From Paramyrothecium sp. XJ0827 (lineage: Eukaryota; Ascomycota; Sordariomycetes; Hypocreales; Stachybotryaceae), in contig JAJFPB010000001.1 of the NCBI GenBank assembly GCA_020881915.1, positions 4,278,001-4,342,000 on the forward strand: 64,000 nucleotides of DNA. Reading direction: 5' to 3'. Shown in pieces: positions 34,963 through 47,951 of this stretch (position 1 is the stretch's first letter; each line of letters begins with the position of its first letter). The translations under genes were made by a program, and so were the position numbers. Under the pieces are notes generated by a model. That model was not told the origin of the DNA and ran no database searches. It was given only the letters and a program-made list of their open reading frames with translations.

Positions 34963-37902
34963 ATGCCACGCCCCAAACAGAACGGTACCTCAGAGCCGAA
35001 GCGTCGGAGCCGCAATGGATGCTGGTACGATTTTCTCGTAGCGTGCTTCTGCCATTGTCTAGGAGAATCCATCCTCAAGATGAATATCAGCTGAAAGTAA
35101 TTTAGGCCGTGCAAAGGTCGCAAGGTGAAATGTGGAGAGGAGCATCCATCCTGTTACAAGTTGAGTTGAGACCAGCAACACGAACCCTCCAGGCTCTGCT
35201 ACATTGTCTTGCCCAATCGCTAAGCAGAAAGATAATGTTGAGCATTCCTATTGTAGGGAAAGATGTTTGCTAATAATGTAACTCACAGCTGCCTAAAAAA
35301 TGGAGATACTTGTGACTACAGTATCCGGCTCAATTGGGAGAGCCGCAAGGCCAAGCATCCTATCGTTGCCTGCCCAAACAAGCCAAAACTAATTCGCCAG
35401 GCTGACGGAGGTGACCGGCTTCAGTTGGAGAATGAACCCTTGCTTCCGCTTAGTGAGCTTGCCCCAAGCCATCCTTCTGCTGGCGAGCCATTCGACAATG
35501 ACGCAGGCGCCCCTTGCTTCACAAAGCACACTGCCTCTATTGGTAACGATGTATTCGATCTTGGCGCAATCAACAGTACTCAGAACCTTCACAATACCGA
35601 AGGAGGCATGCCTCACTGCAGTACGGCTCAGCAAGAAGGAAACAGAGTCACATCAACCACACGACCGCCAGGCCAACGAGCTATGACCATCAGCCATGAC
35701 CTGCCTCTGCAATCCACCTATTTTGGCCAAAGACTGTCACGGAGAAGACACAGGAGAGCCGCGTCGGTTATTTCATGCGTGGACGATGGCCCTGCCACCC
35801 CTATGTCTTGGTCGTCGCCCAAGTCTGGCCCCAATGCCAGTCCCTGGATCCCGCACATGTTTGTCAACTCGCTGATAGCAAGCGAGCCGCTAACGCCGAG
35901 CACCTTCTCTTCCTACAGTGATGATTTTGCTTCCCAATCCCATCAACGAGGTCGTATCGTTGATCAGTTTTCGGGCCCTGGGTGCACGGTAAGTAGTGAT
36001 TACTCGGAGTTCTCACCACTTTCGGCCCCTCCTGAACATGGTTGGGATTCACAGTATCATGCCGAGCATCAGTTCAGCTTGGGACCTGCGTACTGGGAGG
36101 CTGGGAGGTTCTATGGTTATGACCTTTGGAAGCCAGATGATGACATAGTCAAGAATGACGATGCCAATGCTATCTCACCAGTCTTTGCCGGGCCAAGTGA
36201 CCTTGCTCCGGGACCTGTAGAAACCTTAGAGACGCTGTCAATCACAGGACTTGTAGGTGACATAGGAGCCGCCCATGCTTACGCTCGAAACGCTGGAGAT
36301 AATTTCGGCGCGGCCCCCATTCTTATCCCGTGGGAACTCGAGCCGCTTCCTGAGAAGTGAGCAGACGTTCCAGACCCTTTCCAAAAGTCAGAGCAACTAA
36401 CCGAAACCACGGCAAGGCTCCAAAGCAACCCAATGAATCTGCTGGTGAGTTCCATATCACTATTGTCTCTTCAGCAACTAATCACTCGAGCAGTATTTTG
36501 TGAGCATCGCCAACAAGGACTCTTCAGCGATGACAATTTGAAATACTGATTCTTGGTAGCATCACTTCTTGGAGCATACTGCTAAAGGTAGGCGGAACCT
36601 GTTTGATCACTCATTTAAGCCTTACCACAGGAAGCTGATAACGAGAGAAGCTCTTGTTCCCTACCATGACCCAGACTCCAATCCATTTCGCACGATCCTC
36701 CCTCAACTTGCCGTAGGGAGTGACCATCTTCTTAGTCTGGTGCTGGCCTATTCAGGTAGGGATGGTGAACCACGACACAGAGAATCTTATAAGCTGACCA
36801 GCTTAGCATCGCACCGGGCACGGTTGATGGGCATTATGGAACCATCGATGAGAATGGCGGAGTGGGTGGAGGACATTTTCCCAGCGCTCAGAGCAGCGCT
36901 CAATGAGCCGCAGCAGCCGGCAAGCATTGCCGACATGGCCACTGCAATCATGCTCACCTCCTTGGAGATCTCGTCACCCGGTACGTTCGGCTCATCTATC
37001 CCCTGGAAACATCATCTCGGTTTGAGCCGTAACATGATGACCCAACGGCTGGAAGAACTGTCCAAGACAGGATCTGCGATTGCAAACGATCGAACCATTG
37101 CGTTCCTGTGGAGCTGGCTGGCGTATTTGGACGTGTTTGCCGGTTTAAGCATGGGACCGCAAGATGCTATGCCTTCTCTGGCGTGGCTGCAATCATCGGT
37201 CGTCGACATGGACCTCAGCCAGCTGTCTTGTGTCATGGGGTTCACCAAAGGAGCGGCGTATTTGCTGTCACAGGTGGCGGAGTTGGGACGCCATAGCGAT
37301 GCATCACGGATGGGACCATGCGGCCAAATTTGGCCAGATTGGGTTGCAGACGCGGAAACAGTAGAAAAGGCGAGCAAGCTTGAAAAAGCACTGTTGAGCA
37401 GCCTCGAGCAACCAGCGAAGCCCTGCCGTCACCTACAGAACAGTCTTGTCTCTAGCCATGATGCCGCCGAGATTGACTTTACGAACAGAGCTTTTCACTG
37501 GGCCGGTCTGGTCCATCTGCACCGGCGGGCTCTCGGGAAGCCCTCAAGCCACGACATCGTGAGACACGTAGTGGGTGAGCTGCTGGCATGCCTGCAGCAG
37601 ATCCGCGCTGGCGGAGCGGGCGAGAGCAAGGTCCTTTACCCCTTGTTTATTGCCGGATGCGAGGCGACGGACATGTCGCAGCGAGACCTGGTTCTCTCAC
37701 GCTTGAGGAGTATGGAGAAGGGCGGGATGGCGCAGGTGAGTTTGAACGGCCGAGCGCGGAACAAGGCTTGAAGAATTGATCCGGGCAAAACGTCGATGCT
37801 GATGCACCTTCGCAGGTCCAACGCGCGAGGGCACTGATGGAGAAGAGCGGGGAGCAGGGTCAACCGTGGGAAATGCTTGTCCAAGGAGAGTTTCTCGGGT
37901 GA
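34963..37902 (+). CDS. Zn2Cys6 transcription factor with fungal-specific regulatory domain
   Basis: Predicted nuclear regulator; targets unknown. Nine exons: 34963-35024, 35106-35159, 35289-36356, 36417-36444, 36494-36499, 36560-36587, 36648-36755, 36807-37735 and 37816-37902. Phases agree and give 789 residues. The zinc cluster is rebuilt from the first three exons: CWPCKGRKVKC, then EEHPSCYNCLKNGDTC, a full six-Cys pattern. A long Ser/Pro-rich middle follows. Exons 4-7 rebuild SNPMNLLYFHHFLEHTAKEA and LAYSASHRARLM, both typical of the Fungal_trans_2 type. The last exon ends MEKSGEQGQPWEMLVQGEFLG. Intron 36588-36647 and exon 36494-36499 rest on homology and consensus rather than on stops alone. 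The large exon also opens without a donor; that would lose the zinc cluster. Confidence 0.82.
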
Positions 37903-39120
37903 CACTTTGCTGTGTGGGATGGGCTAAAATGGCCGTCCTCTTTTCTTTTTTTAATTACGCTGGCGAGAATATATATGCTAGAAGGGGCTGCAATGGTTTG
38001 ATTGTTACCGGTTTATAAAGACTGATTATCGCAACAGCCGCTTCCGTCTGGCATATCATGTTTGGTTTGGACTTGGCTTCGTGTGCTACGCCGTGCCAAG
38101 TCGAGGCATTAGATGGACGGTCCGATTGTCGTTCGGAGCGGGCCGGTGACGAAACGGTATGACGCTGGTAATTTCGACCGGGACTTGGCCGGCGGGTGCG
38201 GGACAAAACGCACAATAGTACAGAAGGGCCCCAGAGAAGGCCAGGATGCAGAGCCTGCGCTAGTGTCCTTTGAATCCTGCCGGGCTCACATGTTTTTTGA
38301 AGAAGATTGATATCGGAGTGGTCTATTCACAGGTCGTAATACGACATATTATACACCAGAAGTAACAGGTGTGGGCCAAGGGCATGGTAACCATCCTCCC
38401 GAATATCAATTGGAGACGGACATACGGTACCTTCAGTGAGGTACTACGTCTGCAGTTTTTCTTCTTTCGGGCCGGGGAGGGCCCATTGGCAGAAAATAAA
38501 GGCAGGTATCCAGCACGCCTACAGCCACGACGGCAAGCAGCCAATAACTGAGGGCCCATTTCAGCAGTCCTCAGACCATTGGGAAGCCAGCCAGCCTGGA
38601 ACGTGAACAAGTGGGCGTGCGACCGGCGTCCGGCGTACCCACACGGAGGTACCTTGGTCGCGGCGGGCGCTGCAGAGCAAAGCTGGGTACCTCAGGGGCG
38701 GGGCCCAGGTTCAAGGGTCCTCCAGAGCGCATCGCATTAGCGGGCCCCGCCCCGGTGCCAGTGCAGCAAGTAGCAGCAGCAGCAGCACCCTAATCGTCGA
38801 GGTACCGTCGCAGCCATGAAGCTTGGGGCCGGTACCTACCTACCTAGAGTAGTCAGAAGCTGGCCTGATCGACCGCATATCGGAGCTCTTTTTTCCCCAG
38901 TCGCCTCTGCTGTTGCGGCGTTGACGCTTCTCTTCGCATTGACTCACAGCAATAAATATTCGGCTCCCTCTTTTCTTCTCAGCTTCAAGCCTGTTCGAGG
39001 AGAAAGAGAGTTCATCTGCGCTGCGTCGTCTTCCTTCCACTCATCCTTTCCCCTTGCTATTTACCTGTTTGATACCCATCCCATCTCATAAATTCTTTTG
39101 TGTGCCCCTCCATCGTCGCA
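37903..39120. other. Intergenic region before DAHP synthase
   Basis: 1.2 kb with no gene. The second half, from ~38600, is GC-rich with several GGTACC sites, an AGC repeat at 38771-38785 and CTACCTACCTAG near 38835. A TGACTCA lies at 38940. Confidence 0.5.
38940..38946. promoter_or_regulatory. Gcn4/CpcA-type site TGACTCA
   Basis: TGACTCA, the consensus bZIP site for general amino-acid control, lies 174 bp before the DAHP synthase ATG. This fits regulation of aromatic amino-acid synthesis on starvation. The 7-mer also occurs once in the 31.4-32.3 kb promoter region, so chance is possible. Confidence 0.5.
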
Positions 39121-40593
<1,473 letters not shown>

Positions 40594-41318
40594 TGTTGCC
40601 GCATGCCTAGTGTTGGTGAATGATCCTAAAAGTTGAAAATCTTTCTTTTATTTTTCATGCTTGGAGTTGGTTAGGCACTGTATATGATGCGATTGAAATA
40701 CAATGTGGCAGTATACATCGCCTGGAAGTCCTCATCGTGGTAGAATGCATATTCTCTTGCCCGGGTTACATATTGATGTAGTCATTCGCAATTGAACAAT
40801 TCAAATCGCGGGAAAATGTGCGTTTTGTGGAATTCCACTTTCAGTTTGAATTAGTTGGCAGGATGATGAAGAAATTATTTTGCTGGGTGCGGCATGAAGG
40901 CAAATATTTCGAATGAGGCAGCATGGAAAGAGAGAAGTGGCTACTTTCCCCCAGGTAGCAGTTGTGTACAGTGCGCATTGGAAGGTATTGGTCGCTGCGG
41001 AGCACACAGCACTAGTACCTTACGTAGTGCACCAAGTCGTGCATCCCTATCGAGATCGCACTGTGCCCGTGATGGCTGGATGCGAAGCTCTCACCGTGTG
41101 TCTCGAAGCACGTTTTTCTTAGCCAGGTGGTCATCCTACCTCCGGTTCCATTCACCGAAGAGGTTTCCCGTGCCGACATTGCGGCGTCATCGCCTTGAGT
41201 TACTGCGCGTTACATTGATTCGAAAGCTCCTCAACCAAAACTTCAGCATTATTCATTCATTCACAGTCTGTTCCAATTTACCGCCGGTCGACGCGCGAGT
41301 TCGCTCCGACGCGCCACG
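40594..41318. other. Intergenic region
   Basis: DAHP synthase 3' flank (AT-rich near 40625-40660) and promoter of the next gene. No gene or repeat recognised. Confidence 0.55.
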
Positions 41319-42487
41319 ATGCCAGCCGATTACTCCCCCCCAGACTCGCCGCTCTCTTCAGTAGACTCGGAAGAGGGCTACGAGGAGGATGTGCAGGACT
41401 ACGATGAGCCCGCGCGCCGCCCGTCGAAACGCCAAAGACTCGATGCCGGCTCGACGACGTCTTCTGCCGTTGTCCAGGATGCCGAGCCTGAGACGGTCCC
41501 AGAGCCCGACACCATCGAGGGCCTGTCCGATGTCTCTTCAGATACCTCCGGCGACATTCCTAGCTCGCCCGTCAATGCGCGGTTAGATGACGATGACTTC
41601 CAGGACCAGGTCACCGTCTGCGACTGGGACGGCTGCCCGGCCGGCGACCAGGGCAACATGGACAAGCTAGTCGAACACATTCACAACTCGCACATTGAGA
41701 ACCGGCAGAAGAAGTACACGTGCGAGTGGAGGAGCTGCAACCGTAAGGGGCTTCCTCATGCGAGTGGTTATGCGCTCAAGGCGCACATGCGAAGTCACAC
41801 CAGGGAGAAGCCGTTCTATTGCTACTTGCCTGGTAAGTAGCATTCCTATCTGCTACTAGAACGCAACAAAGAAGCTAACCTAGGCTAGAATGTGATCGAT
41901 CCTTCACACGATCCGACGCACTGGCCAAACATATGCGGACGGTCCACGAGACGGAAGCCCTGCGGCCGTCTGACCCGGTGCCCAAATCTATGCAAGCTGG
42001 GCCGACGGGCAAGACTGGCCGTCTCAAGATCATCATCAAGACTCCTCAGTCGCACGGGGCCCAGGACGACGACGAAAACGGCCACGGCGACGAGGCAAAT
42101 CCTGAGTACTTCACCGTTCTCCCGGAGGAGCTGTTCGACGCGGATGAGCTCGCCTATCCCGTCGACAAGCTGTACCGCAAGTGCTACTGGGAGGGCAAGT
42201 GGGCCGAGGACGTCAGCGAAGCATTGAAGAAGGAGTGCAAGGAGTGGGAGAATATCTACTACAAGGAATGGCTTGAAAAGGAGGTGCTCCTGTCGCAGGT
42301 CATCAAAAGCGAAGTCGACTGGAACGAGCGGCGGCAGGCCATTCTGACCGGGCTTGCCGACGTCCAACTACCCAAAGTCTCCGAGTCGCGAGAGGGCACC
42401 CAGGCCAACGGGGTCGAGGAAGACGAGGATGACAAGAAGGAGCCTTTAGCCAACGGTTCCAAAGTTGTCGAGGAGGCTAGTGCATGA
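41319..42487 (+). CDS. iec1: C2H2 zinc-finger protein, probable INO80 complex subunit (Iec1-like)
   Basis: Exons 41319-41832 and 41889-42487 give 370 residues. The N-terminal ~85 residues are acidic and Ser-rich. Three fingers lie at roughly 100-200: CDWDGC with HIHNSH, CEWRSC with HMRSH, and, across the intron, CYLPECDRSFTRSDALAKHMRTVH; linkers REKPFYC are GLI/YY1-like. The C-terminal half has helical segments (VLPEELFDADELAYPVDKLYRKCYWE, KKECKEWENIYYKEWLEKEVLLSQVIK) that differ from ordinary DNA-binding activators. This combination is what I associate with fission-yeast Iec1, the YY1-like subunit of the INO80 remodeller; that name is inferred from memory of the family, and a general C2H2 transcription factor cannot be excluded. 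The C-terminus is acidic and low-complexity. Confidence 0.72.
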
Positions 42488-42775
42488 TGCGCAGGTGTAA
42501 CAGTAAAGCTTCAATGCAGCGTTCCTCGATCCGTGCTAGGCGCAGATGCATTGCTTGTTGGGTACGAGTCTCCATCCTCAGATAGGTATTGGAGTTTCGG
42601 CGTTTGTTCTGTGGGATTATTAAAGGGACAGGAAGCACGCGCACGGGACGAGGTCATTCCACGTCATTATTCATCATGTTTATATCTACGTTTCTCGAGC
42701 TTTCTGTAATGATACAAGTACAATATGCATAAAAGATGGCCCCAACCTCGGGCATATAGGCCCCCCGGCTACCCC

Positions 42776-43552
42776 TTACAGAGCCTTCTTCTTGGCCCGG
42801 TACGACTCGGCGTTCTTGAAGGGGAAGCCGCTCGTGCTCTGGTCGAAGCGGTGGTGCTTGCTGATCATGGCGGCGTCGCCGGCGAACATGACGCAGTAGA
42901 GCCCGAAGACGGCCAGCGCGGAGCTCCCGAGGCAGCCGAGCAGGTAGCCCGTCTCGCCGGTCCAGGTGTAGCGCGAGTAGCAGTAGAAGCCGCCGGAGGC
43001 GTGGTGGAGGAGGGAGACGAGGACGACGGCGCTGGCGTAGGGCGTGATGCCGCTGGCGGGGGCTGCGCGCACGTCTAAGCGTCAGCTACTACGATGCGGA
43101 CATGGCGAGGAGAAGTTTGAAAAAGGGAGAGCGCGTACCTTCAACGGCCGACGTCAACGGCACCGCGCCGGAGAGCACCACGACGATCAGGCCGAGCGCC
43201 AGCAACGCGAAACCAAGCGATCGGGCAAAATACGTCTCCAGGCCTGGGAGATGCTGTCAGTCACAGGCCCAAGAAATGGCTTTTCCACTGAAGACGGTAT
43301 CTTTCCGCATCATGTCGTGTCGTGTATGCAATGAGAAAGAGGAGACCGGGGGGGGCCTGTCGTACCGCTTGCGGGCTCCTGCTCGGCGCGGAGCAGAGAC
43401 GAGATGAAGGACGGCCAGACGATGAGGGGAACGGCCTGGGCGCTCAACCAAGCGAGGTTTCCGAAGCTGTACGTGCTCACGGCCTAGGGAAGCCACGGTC
43501 TCAGTTCCATGAATTGCTGGACAGGAGGGAATGAGGGCGAACTCACGTCCAT
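42776..43552 (-). CDS. Fungal four-helix membrane protein of unknown function
   Basis: I recall no named family; similar small proteins occur in filamentous ascomycetes. Exons in order: 43552-43547 (six bases, Met-Asp), 43483-43366, 43243-43139, and 43062 (or 43074) to 42776; 171 or 175 residues. Phases agree at each join. Four hydrophobic segments are visible: VSTYSFGNLAWLSAQAVPLIVW, SLGFALLALGLIVVVLSGAV, YASAVVLVSLLHHASGGFYCY and LLGCLGSSALAVFGLYCVMF. The loop CYSRYTWTGETGY and the tail HRFDQSTSGFPFKNAESYRAKKKAL, with basic end, look conserved. Two acceptors 12 nt apart precede the last exon, both in frame. It is head-to-head with NAR1. Confidence 0.75.
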
Positions 43553-44431
43553 GGCGAGGGAAAGTTTGCAATTGGAATCTGAAGTTGGGTGCTGGTGAAT
43601 GGGAGTAGGGAACGATTGAAACAGAGAGTTTGAAAGGGGGAGAATAGTCCTTGCAAATGTGTTTCTATGCTTCAGATATATCGAGGTCAAGCAAGCAATG
43701 GAGGGCCATTACCTGAGCACGCGTCGTCGATGAGCAGTTGCCAAAAGTATCACTGACTGCTACAAGCCAGAAACGACGTCACCGCCCGCCCTTGTCCCGG
43801 CTCCCAAGGGAACCCCCCCTCCACAACTAGGTGTGCCCTGATCGGCCAGCCCGAGGGAACGACGGAAACATGCTACGGCACCTTGCGCACAGGCGGGTGC
43901 AGGGGGGGGCCGCAAAGCGTGACAGTGCGGCTAAAACAAAGCCCAGCGCAGCCCGTTGTCACTATTAGCGCATCTCCGGGGAGAAATGACCTTTCGGCTT
44001 GCGGTTGCTGGCTGGGCCAATCACCGTCGTTCCGTTTTATCTTTTTCCTTCTTGTCCGATTTCGCATGGTGGCGTGGGATGGGCGATTTTGTTCTCCAAA
44101 CCCCACCACGTCCAAGCCGCGGATTTCCAATCCTCGGATTTCGACTTACCTTATCTGTGACACATCTGCTCGCCTTTCACGATTCTTCACGACTTTTCAG
44201 TTCAGACTTTCGGTCACTGTTACTTGAGCACGGCTATTGTATTGTGTGACAGCGTCTTCTGCGCGAGATTCTTCTATATTCTTGGTTCATCACCGGCCAA
44301 CCCGTTCGCGAACAAGACTGAACGACACCCGCAAATCCTCCCGTAAACGACGACAAAGGCACAGATCCTCTGACGAATCGCTTTCACGACACGAGTGCAG
44401 CCTCCACTTGGCAGGCGAGACGTTCGGCGAC
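43553..44431. other. Divergent promoter region
   Basis: 0.88 kb between the starts of the four-helix membrane protein (-) and NAR1 (+). The reading frame open into NAR1 from upstream begins at a TTG and is leader. No gene seen. Confidence 0.55.
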
Positions 44432-46165
44432 ATGAGTGCCATTCTCTCCGCCGACGACCTCAACGACTTCATCTCCCCCGGAGTCGCCTGCATCAAGCCT
44501 GTCGAGACCCTACCCGCTGCCACGCCCGCGCATTCCGCCAACGAGACCGAAGTCATCCTTGATGGCCAACACCCTTCTTCCAATACCGCGGCCAACGCCC
44601 CGGCAGAGATCTCCCTTACGGATTGCCTAGCGTGCTCCGGTTGCGTGACGTCAGCCGAAGCCGTTCTTGTCAGCTTGCAGAGCCACACCGAGGTGCTTTC
44701 GATGCTTGATGCGGCCCCCGGCCTGCGCATAGTCGGTCCCGATGCCACCGGCAAAGTCACCGTCGAGGGACTCGAAGACGAAAACGCCAAACTTTTCGTA
44801 GCCAGCATTAGCCCTCAAACGAGGGCGAACCTGGCGGCAGGACATGGGAGTGCCACAGAAAAGGAAGCCGGCCACATGCTGGAAAACCTTCTGAGGGGTC
44901 ATGATGGCTTGGCTGCGGGAGGTCGATGGAACAACGGCTTCACCTGGGTTGTCGACACCAACGTGGCTCGTGAAGCTACTCTTGTGCTTGGGGCAGATGA
45001 GGTGTTGGCATCCTCCAGGCCCGGCCCGTCCGCCCCTTTGGCCCCTATCCTCGCGTCATCCTGCCCTGGTTGGGTTTGTTACGCTGAAAAGACCCATCCT
45101 CACGTTCTTCCCCACCTTTCCAAGGTCAAGTCGCCTCAGGCTCTGATGGGTACGCTCCTGAAAACTGCCTTGAGCAAGAGGTTGGGTATTCCACCCAGTA
45201 GGATATGGCACTTGGCCGTGATGCCATGCTTCGACAAGAAACTCGAAGCTAGTCGGGAAGAACTCACAGATGAGGTTTGGGCCGGATCTGGGCGGCCAGG
45301 AAAAGGTGTTCGCGATGTCGATTGTGTCATCACGAGCAAGGAAGTCTTGATGCTCGCTGAATCCAGGGGGCTTGATTTTTTCAATGTCCCCACTAGCATG
45401 CCATCCAAGCCGGTGCAGTTTCCAGATTCTGAGCTTCACAAATTCCTCTTTCCCACACAAAACCACAGGGCCAGGACAACTTCACGCGCCGCGGGTTCGT
45501 CCGGTGGTCTCCTCTACCACATCCTGCAAAGCCGAGCGGCACAATCACCTGGGGCTGAGATCGAGATAAACCGCGGCCGCAACGCCGATGTGGTTGAGTA
45601 TTCCGTCACTGTGGGTGGTGAAGCTGTATTCAGAGCTGCCCGGTACTATGGTTTCCGAAATATCCAGAACCTAGTCCGACGCCTGAAGCCTGCCAAGCCT
45701 TCCCGCATGCCAGGAGGGAAGCCCTTCGGTAGTGCGCGACGGCCGGCTGGCAAGTCTGCGTCTCTCGAATACAGTTATGTTGAGGTCATGGCATGTCCGG
45801 GTGGGTGCACCAATGGCGGTGGGCAAATCAAGGTGGATGACCCCATCATTGTTGAAAGGCAGGGATTTGCAGGAAAGCCAGGTCCACAGGAGCAGAAGGA
45901 CTGGCTCGCAAAGACGGATGAGGCGTACTTCTCCGGCGATGAGTCGGAGGCTGAGAGCGCCCAGGAGGGTGCAGATGTTGTTGGAGGCATATCGAGGTCG
46001 TACATACATGATACCCTGGCGTACTGGTCCCGCATCACGGACGTGGGCTTAGATAGACTAGCATTCACGAGCTATCGTGAGGTTATTAGCGATGTTGGTA
46101 AGGACAAAGCCACCGACACCGAAAAGGTGGTGCAGCTGGCTGGAAAAGTGGGAGGCGGATGGTAG
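44432..46165 (+). CDS. NAR1: Cytosolic iron-sulfur protein assembly factor Nar1
   Basis: Iron-only-hydrogenase-like protein of the CIA pathway, passing Fe-S clusters to cytosolic and nuclear proteins with the CIA targeting complex. It is a single exon of 577 residues. The start is 44432 (CGACATGAG), giving MSAILSADDLNDFISPGVACIKP, typical of fungal Nar1; the frame upstream has no ATG. N-terminal cluster ligands are Cys20 and the CLACSGC triplet. The H-cluster-type cysteines are in SSCPGWVCY, VMPCFDKK and ACPGGCTNGGGQI, so all eight expected cysteines are present. The final residues are VGGGW, with the terminal Trp usual for CIA recognition. The stop lies 11 bp from the stop of the convergent SUZ gene. 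Confidence 0.95.
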   Translation: MSAILSADDLNDFISPGVACIKPVETLPAATPAHSANETEVILDGQHPSSNTAANAPAEISLTDCLACSGCVTSAEAVLVSLQSHTEVLSMLDAAPGLRIVGPDATGKVTVEGLEDENAKLFVASISPQTRANLAAGHGSATEKEAGHMLENLLRGHDGLAAGGRWNNGFTWVVDTNVAREATLVLGADEVLASSRPGPSAPLAPILASSCPGWVCYAEKTHPHVLPHLSKVKSPQALMGTLLKTALSKRLGIPPSRIWHLAVMPCFDKKLEASREELTDEVWAGSGRPGKGVRDVDCVITSKEVLMLAESRGLDFFNVPTSMPSKPVQFPDSELHKFLFPTQNHRARTTSRAAGSSGGLLYHILQSRAAQSPGAEIEINRGRNADVVEYSVTVGGEAVFRAARYYGFRNIQNLVRRLKPAKPSRMPGGKPFGSARRPAGKSASLEYSYVEVMACPGGCTNGGGQIKVDDPIIVERQGFAGKPGPQEQKDWLAKTDEAYFSGDESEAESAQEGADVVGGISRSYIHDTLAYWSRITDVGLDRLAFTSYREVISDVGKDKATDTEKVVQLAGKVGGGW

Positions 46166-46176
46166 CTGATAGAAAA

Positions 46177-47100
46177 TCAACTCTCTTTCCCACCACGTTG
46201 TGCGAAGCCAAATCCCCCTCTGCCACTGCCATCGGGCCCCCTTGGTGCACGAACCGCCTGCTGCTGGGTTTGATTTTCCACCGGAGCTGGCGACCGCGAT
46301 TGTGGATCGCCATCACCGCCACGACGCTGCGCGGGAGGCTCAGGTTTGGAAGCGTAATTGGGATCGTAGAGCTCCCTCCCCGACCCAAACTGGTTTGGAG
46401 CTCGCCTGCTGTCGAATTGACGGCCTTCGCTGCTTCTGTATCCACCACCAACACCGCCAGCACCACCCCTGCCCCGACCTCGGCCTTGGGGAGTATGGCG
46501 ACTTTCAGATCGAGGCGGTGTGACTGCGCCGGGAGACGATGCGCCCGAAGATGGAGCCGAGTCGCCGAAGATCTTGGCCCGGGCCTCGTCGTACCGCCGC
46601 TGCTTCTCTTCGCGGTCGCGCTTCTGCTTCGCACGTATCTCCTCCGGGGTAAGCTGCACCTCTTTCTTAGCCTCGTCGTCCCCGTCGTCGCCATCCAGCG
46701 TTAGCTGAGACATGCCCGTTGTGGGATCCCGCTTAGCGACCACGGGCTTGCGGCTCAGGACCTTAACCTGGGGCTTGAAGTTCGTAGCAAGCGGGACATG
46801 ACTGTTGGCCTCAAGGTAGTGAAACGTCTGTGGGGTTTCCCTGGAAGCGCATAAGCGGCCTGGCGTGAGCTGGCAGACGCTCCATCTTGAACAGGGAGCG
46901 TGGGAGGGGGAGATGGGAACGGAGAGTGCTTACGCCGACTGCCACAATTTGCGATTGGCCTCCGTATGCTGGGCCAGGCGCTCAGCTTTGGAGACGGGAG
47001 CCTGGGGAGCTGGTTGCGGCTCCTCTTGTTCACCGGCTCGGTCGACTTGGGCCTCCCAATCGTCCTCCCACGCATCGGGCACCGAGGCCTTCTTTACCAT
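46177..47100 (-). CDS. SUZ-domain RNA-binding protein
   Basis: SUZ domains bind RNA and are often found in translation or mRNA-decay factors; no specific role is assigned. Exons 47100-46934 and 46840-46177 give 276 residues. The N-terminus MVKKASVPDAWEDDWEAQ is acidic, followed by KAERLAQHTEANRKLWQ. After the intron come ETPQTFHYLEA and VLSRKPVVAKRDP. The SUZ core is LTPEEIRAKQKRDREEKQRRYDEARAKIFG. The C-terminal ~90 residues are rich in Arg, Gly, Ser and Pro with RGRGRG and RGGFGF, an RGG-like tail. The intron (93 nt) has donor GTAAGC. The 3' end meets the NAR1 3' end. Confidence 0.85.
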
Positions 47101-47951
47101 GGCGAGCAACGGTTTGGCAGGATGTTCCTTGAAAAAATTGAGAAAGCGACGGAGCAGCTTTCGCAGTGAAAGTCGGCTAGGAACACGATGAAGACGATGG
47201 TGAACCCGTGATGCGAGCCGAAGAGTGGGTTGCTACCTACCTTACGACACAAGGATGATTAGGAGGGTTGACGTCGGGGAAAATGCAGGGCTCACCAGGT
47301 TCCTGCCTTGCGTTAGTGGTGTAGGCAAGGTACTACGTACTCTGTAACTTACCTCAATTGGGCTTCTCCAGCTGCCAGTGTCACATCCAGGGTCTGGGCG
47401 AAGGTGGGCTTTGGGGGTCGCATGAGCCGCCTCCCACCTCGAGATTTAGGGCAATTGACGTGGACCGGACAGTGCGATTGGGCCGTGGCCGAAGTCCAAT
47501 CCAACGCCTCACTCACTGTTTGTAGACTGCTTACCTTGCCTTACGGTATTCCTAAGACGGCCCAGGACCAGAGCCATTAGTGGGGTAGGTGTGAAGCTGG
47601 AGGCGGGACGCTGTGAGCGTCGCTCGCTTTGGTGGGGGCCCTCACCCGCTACGTCAAAGACCAGGGATCTGCTTTCATCATTTCCACGAGCGAGTCTGTT
47701 GGTCCGCGCCTCCTTTCTTGTCCGCCCCGTCTGACTTGAGGTGGTCTGCATTCCTACAGTAGAAATCTCGACTTCCGTTGTTGACGGATTCCCTAACGCG
47801 GGGAGGCATGTAGATTGCTTGGTAGCTTAGAAATTGAAGATATAAGGTTTGGCATCCGAGCCTCTGCTGCTGAACGACACCAAAACGCTTCATTCAAACC
47901 TGAGCTCCTCGTCCTCCCTAAGGGCCACCCCAACACATCCGGCCTTCGACA
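47101..47951. other. Divergent promoter region
   Basis: 0.85 kb between the starts of the SUZ gene (-) and the 89-residue gene (+). CTACCTACCTTAC near 47226-47238, GCAAGGTACTACGTACT near 47326, and a CTTACCTTGCCTTACGG stretch near 47530. No gene seen. Confidence 0.55.

Noticed and set aside
36560..36755. Reading straight through 36588-36647 in the Zn2Cys6 gene
   Set aside because: The sequence is open, but the inserted GRRNLFDHSF... segment interrupts the family motif; splicing gives HTAKEALVPYHDP instead. Not excluded without transcripts.
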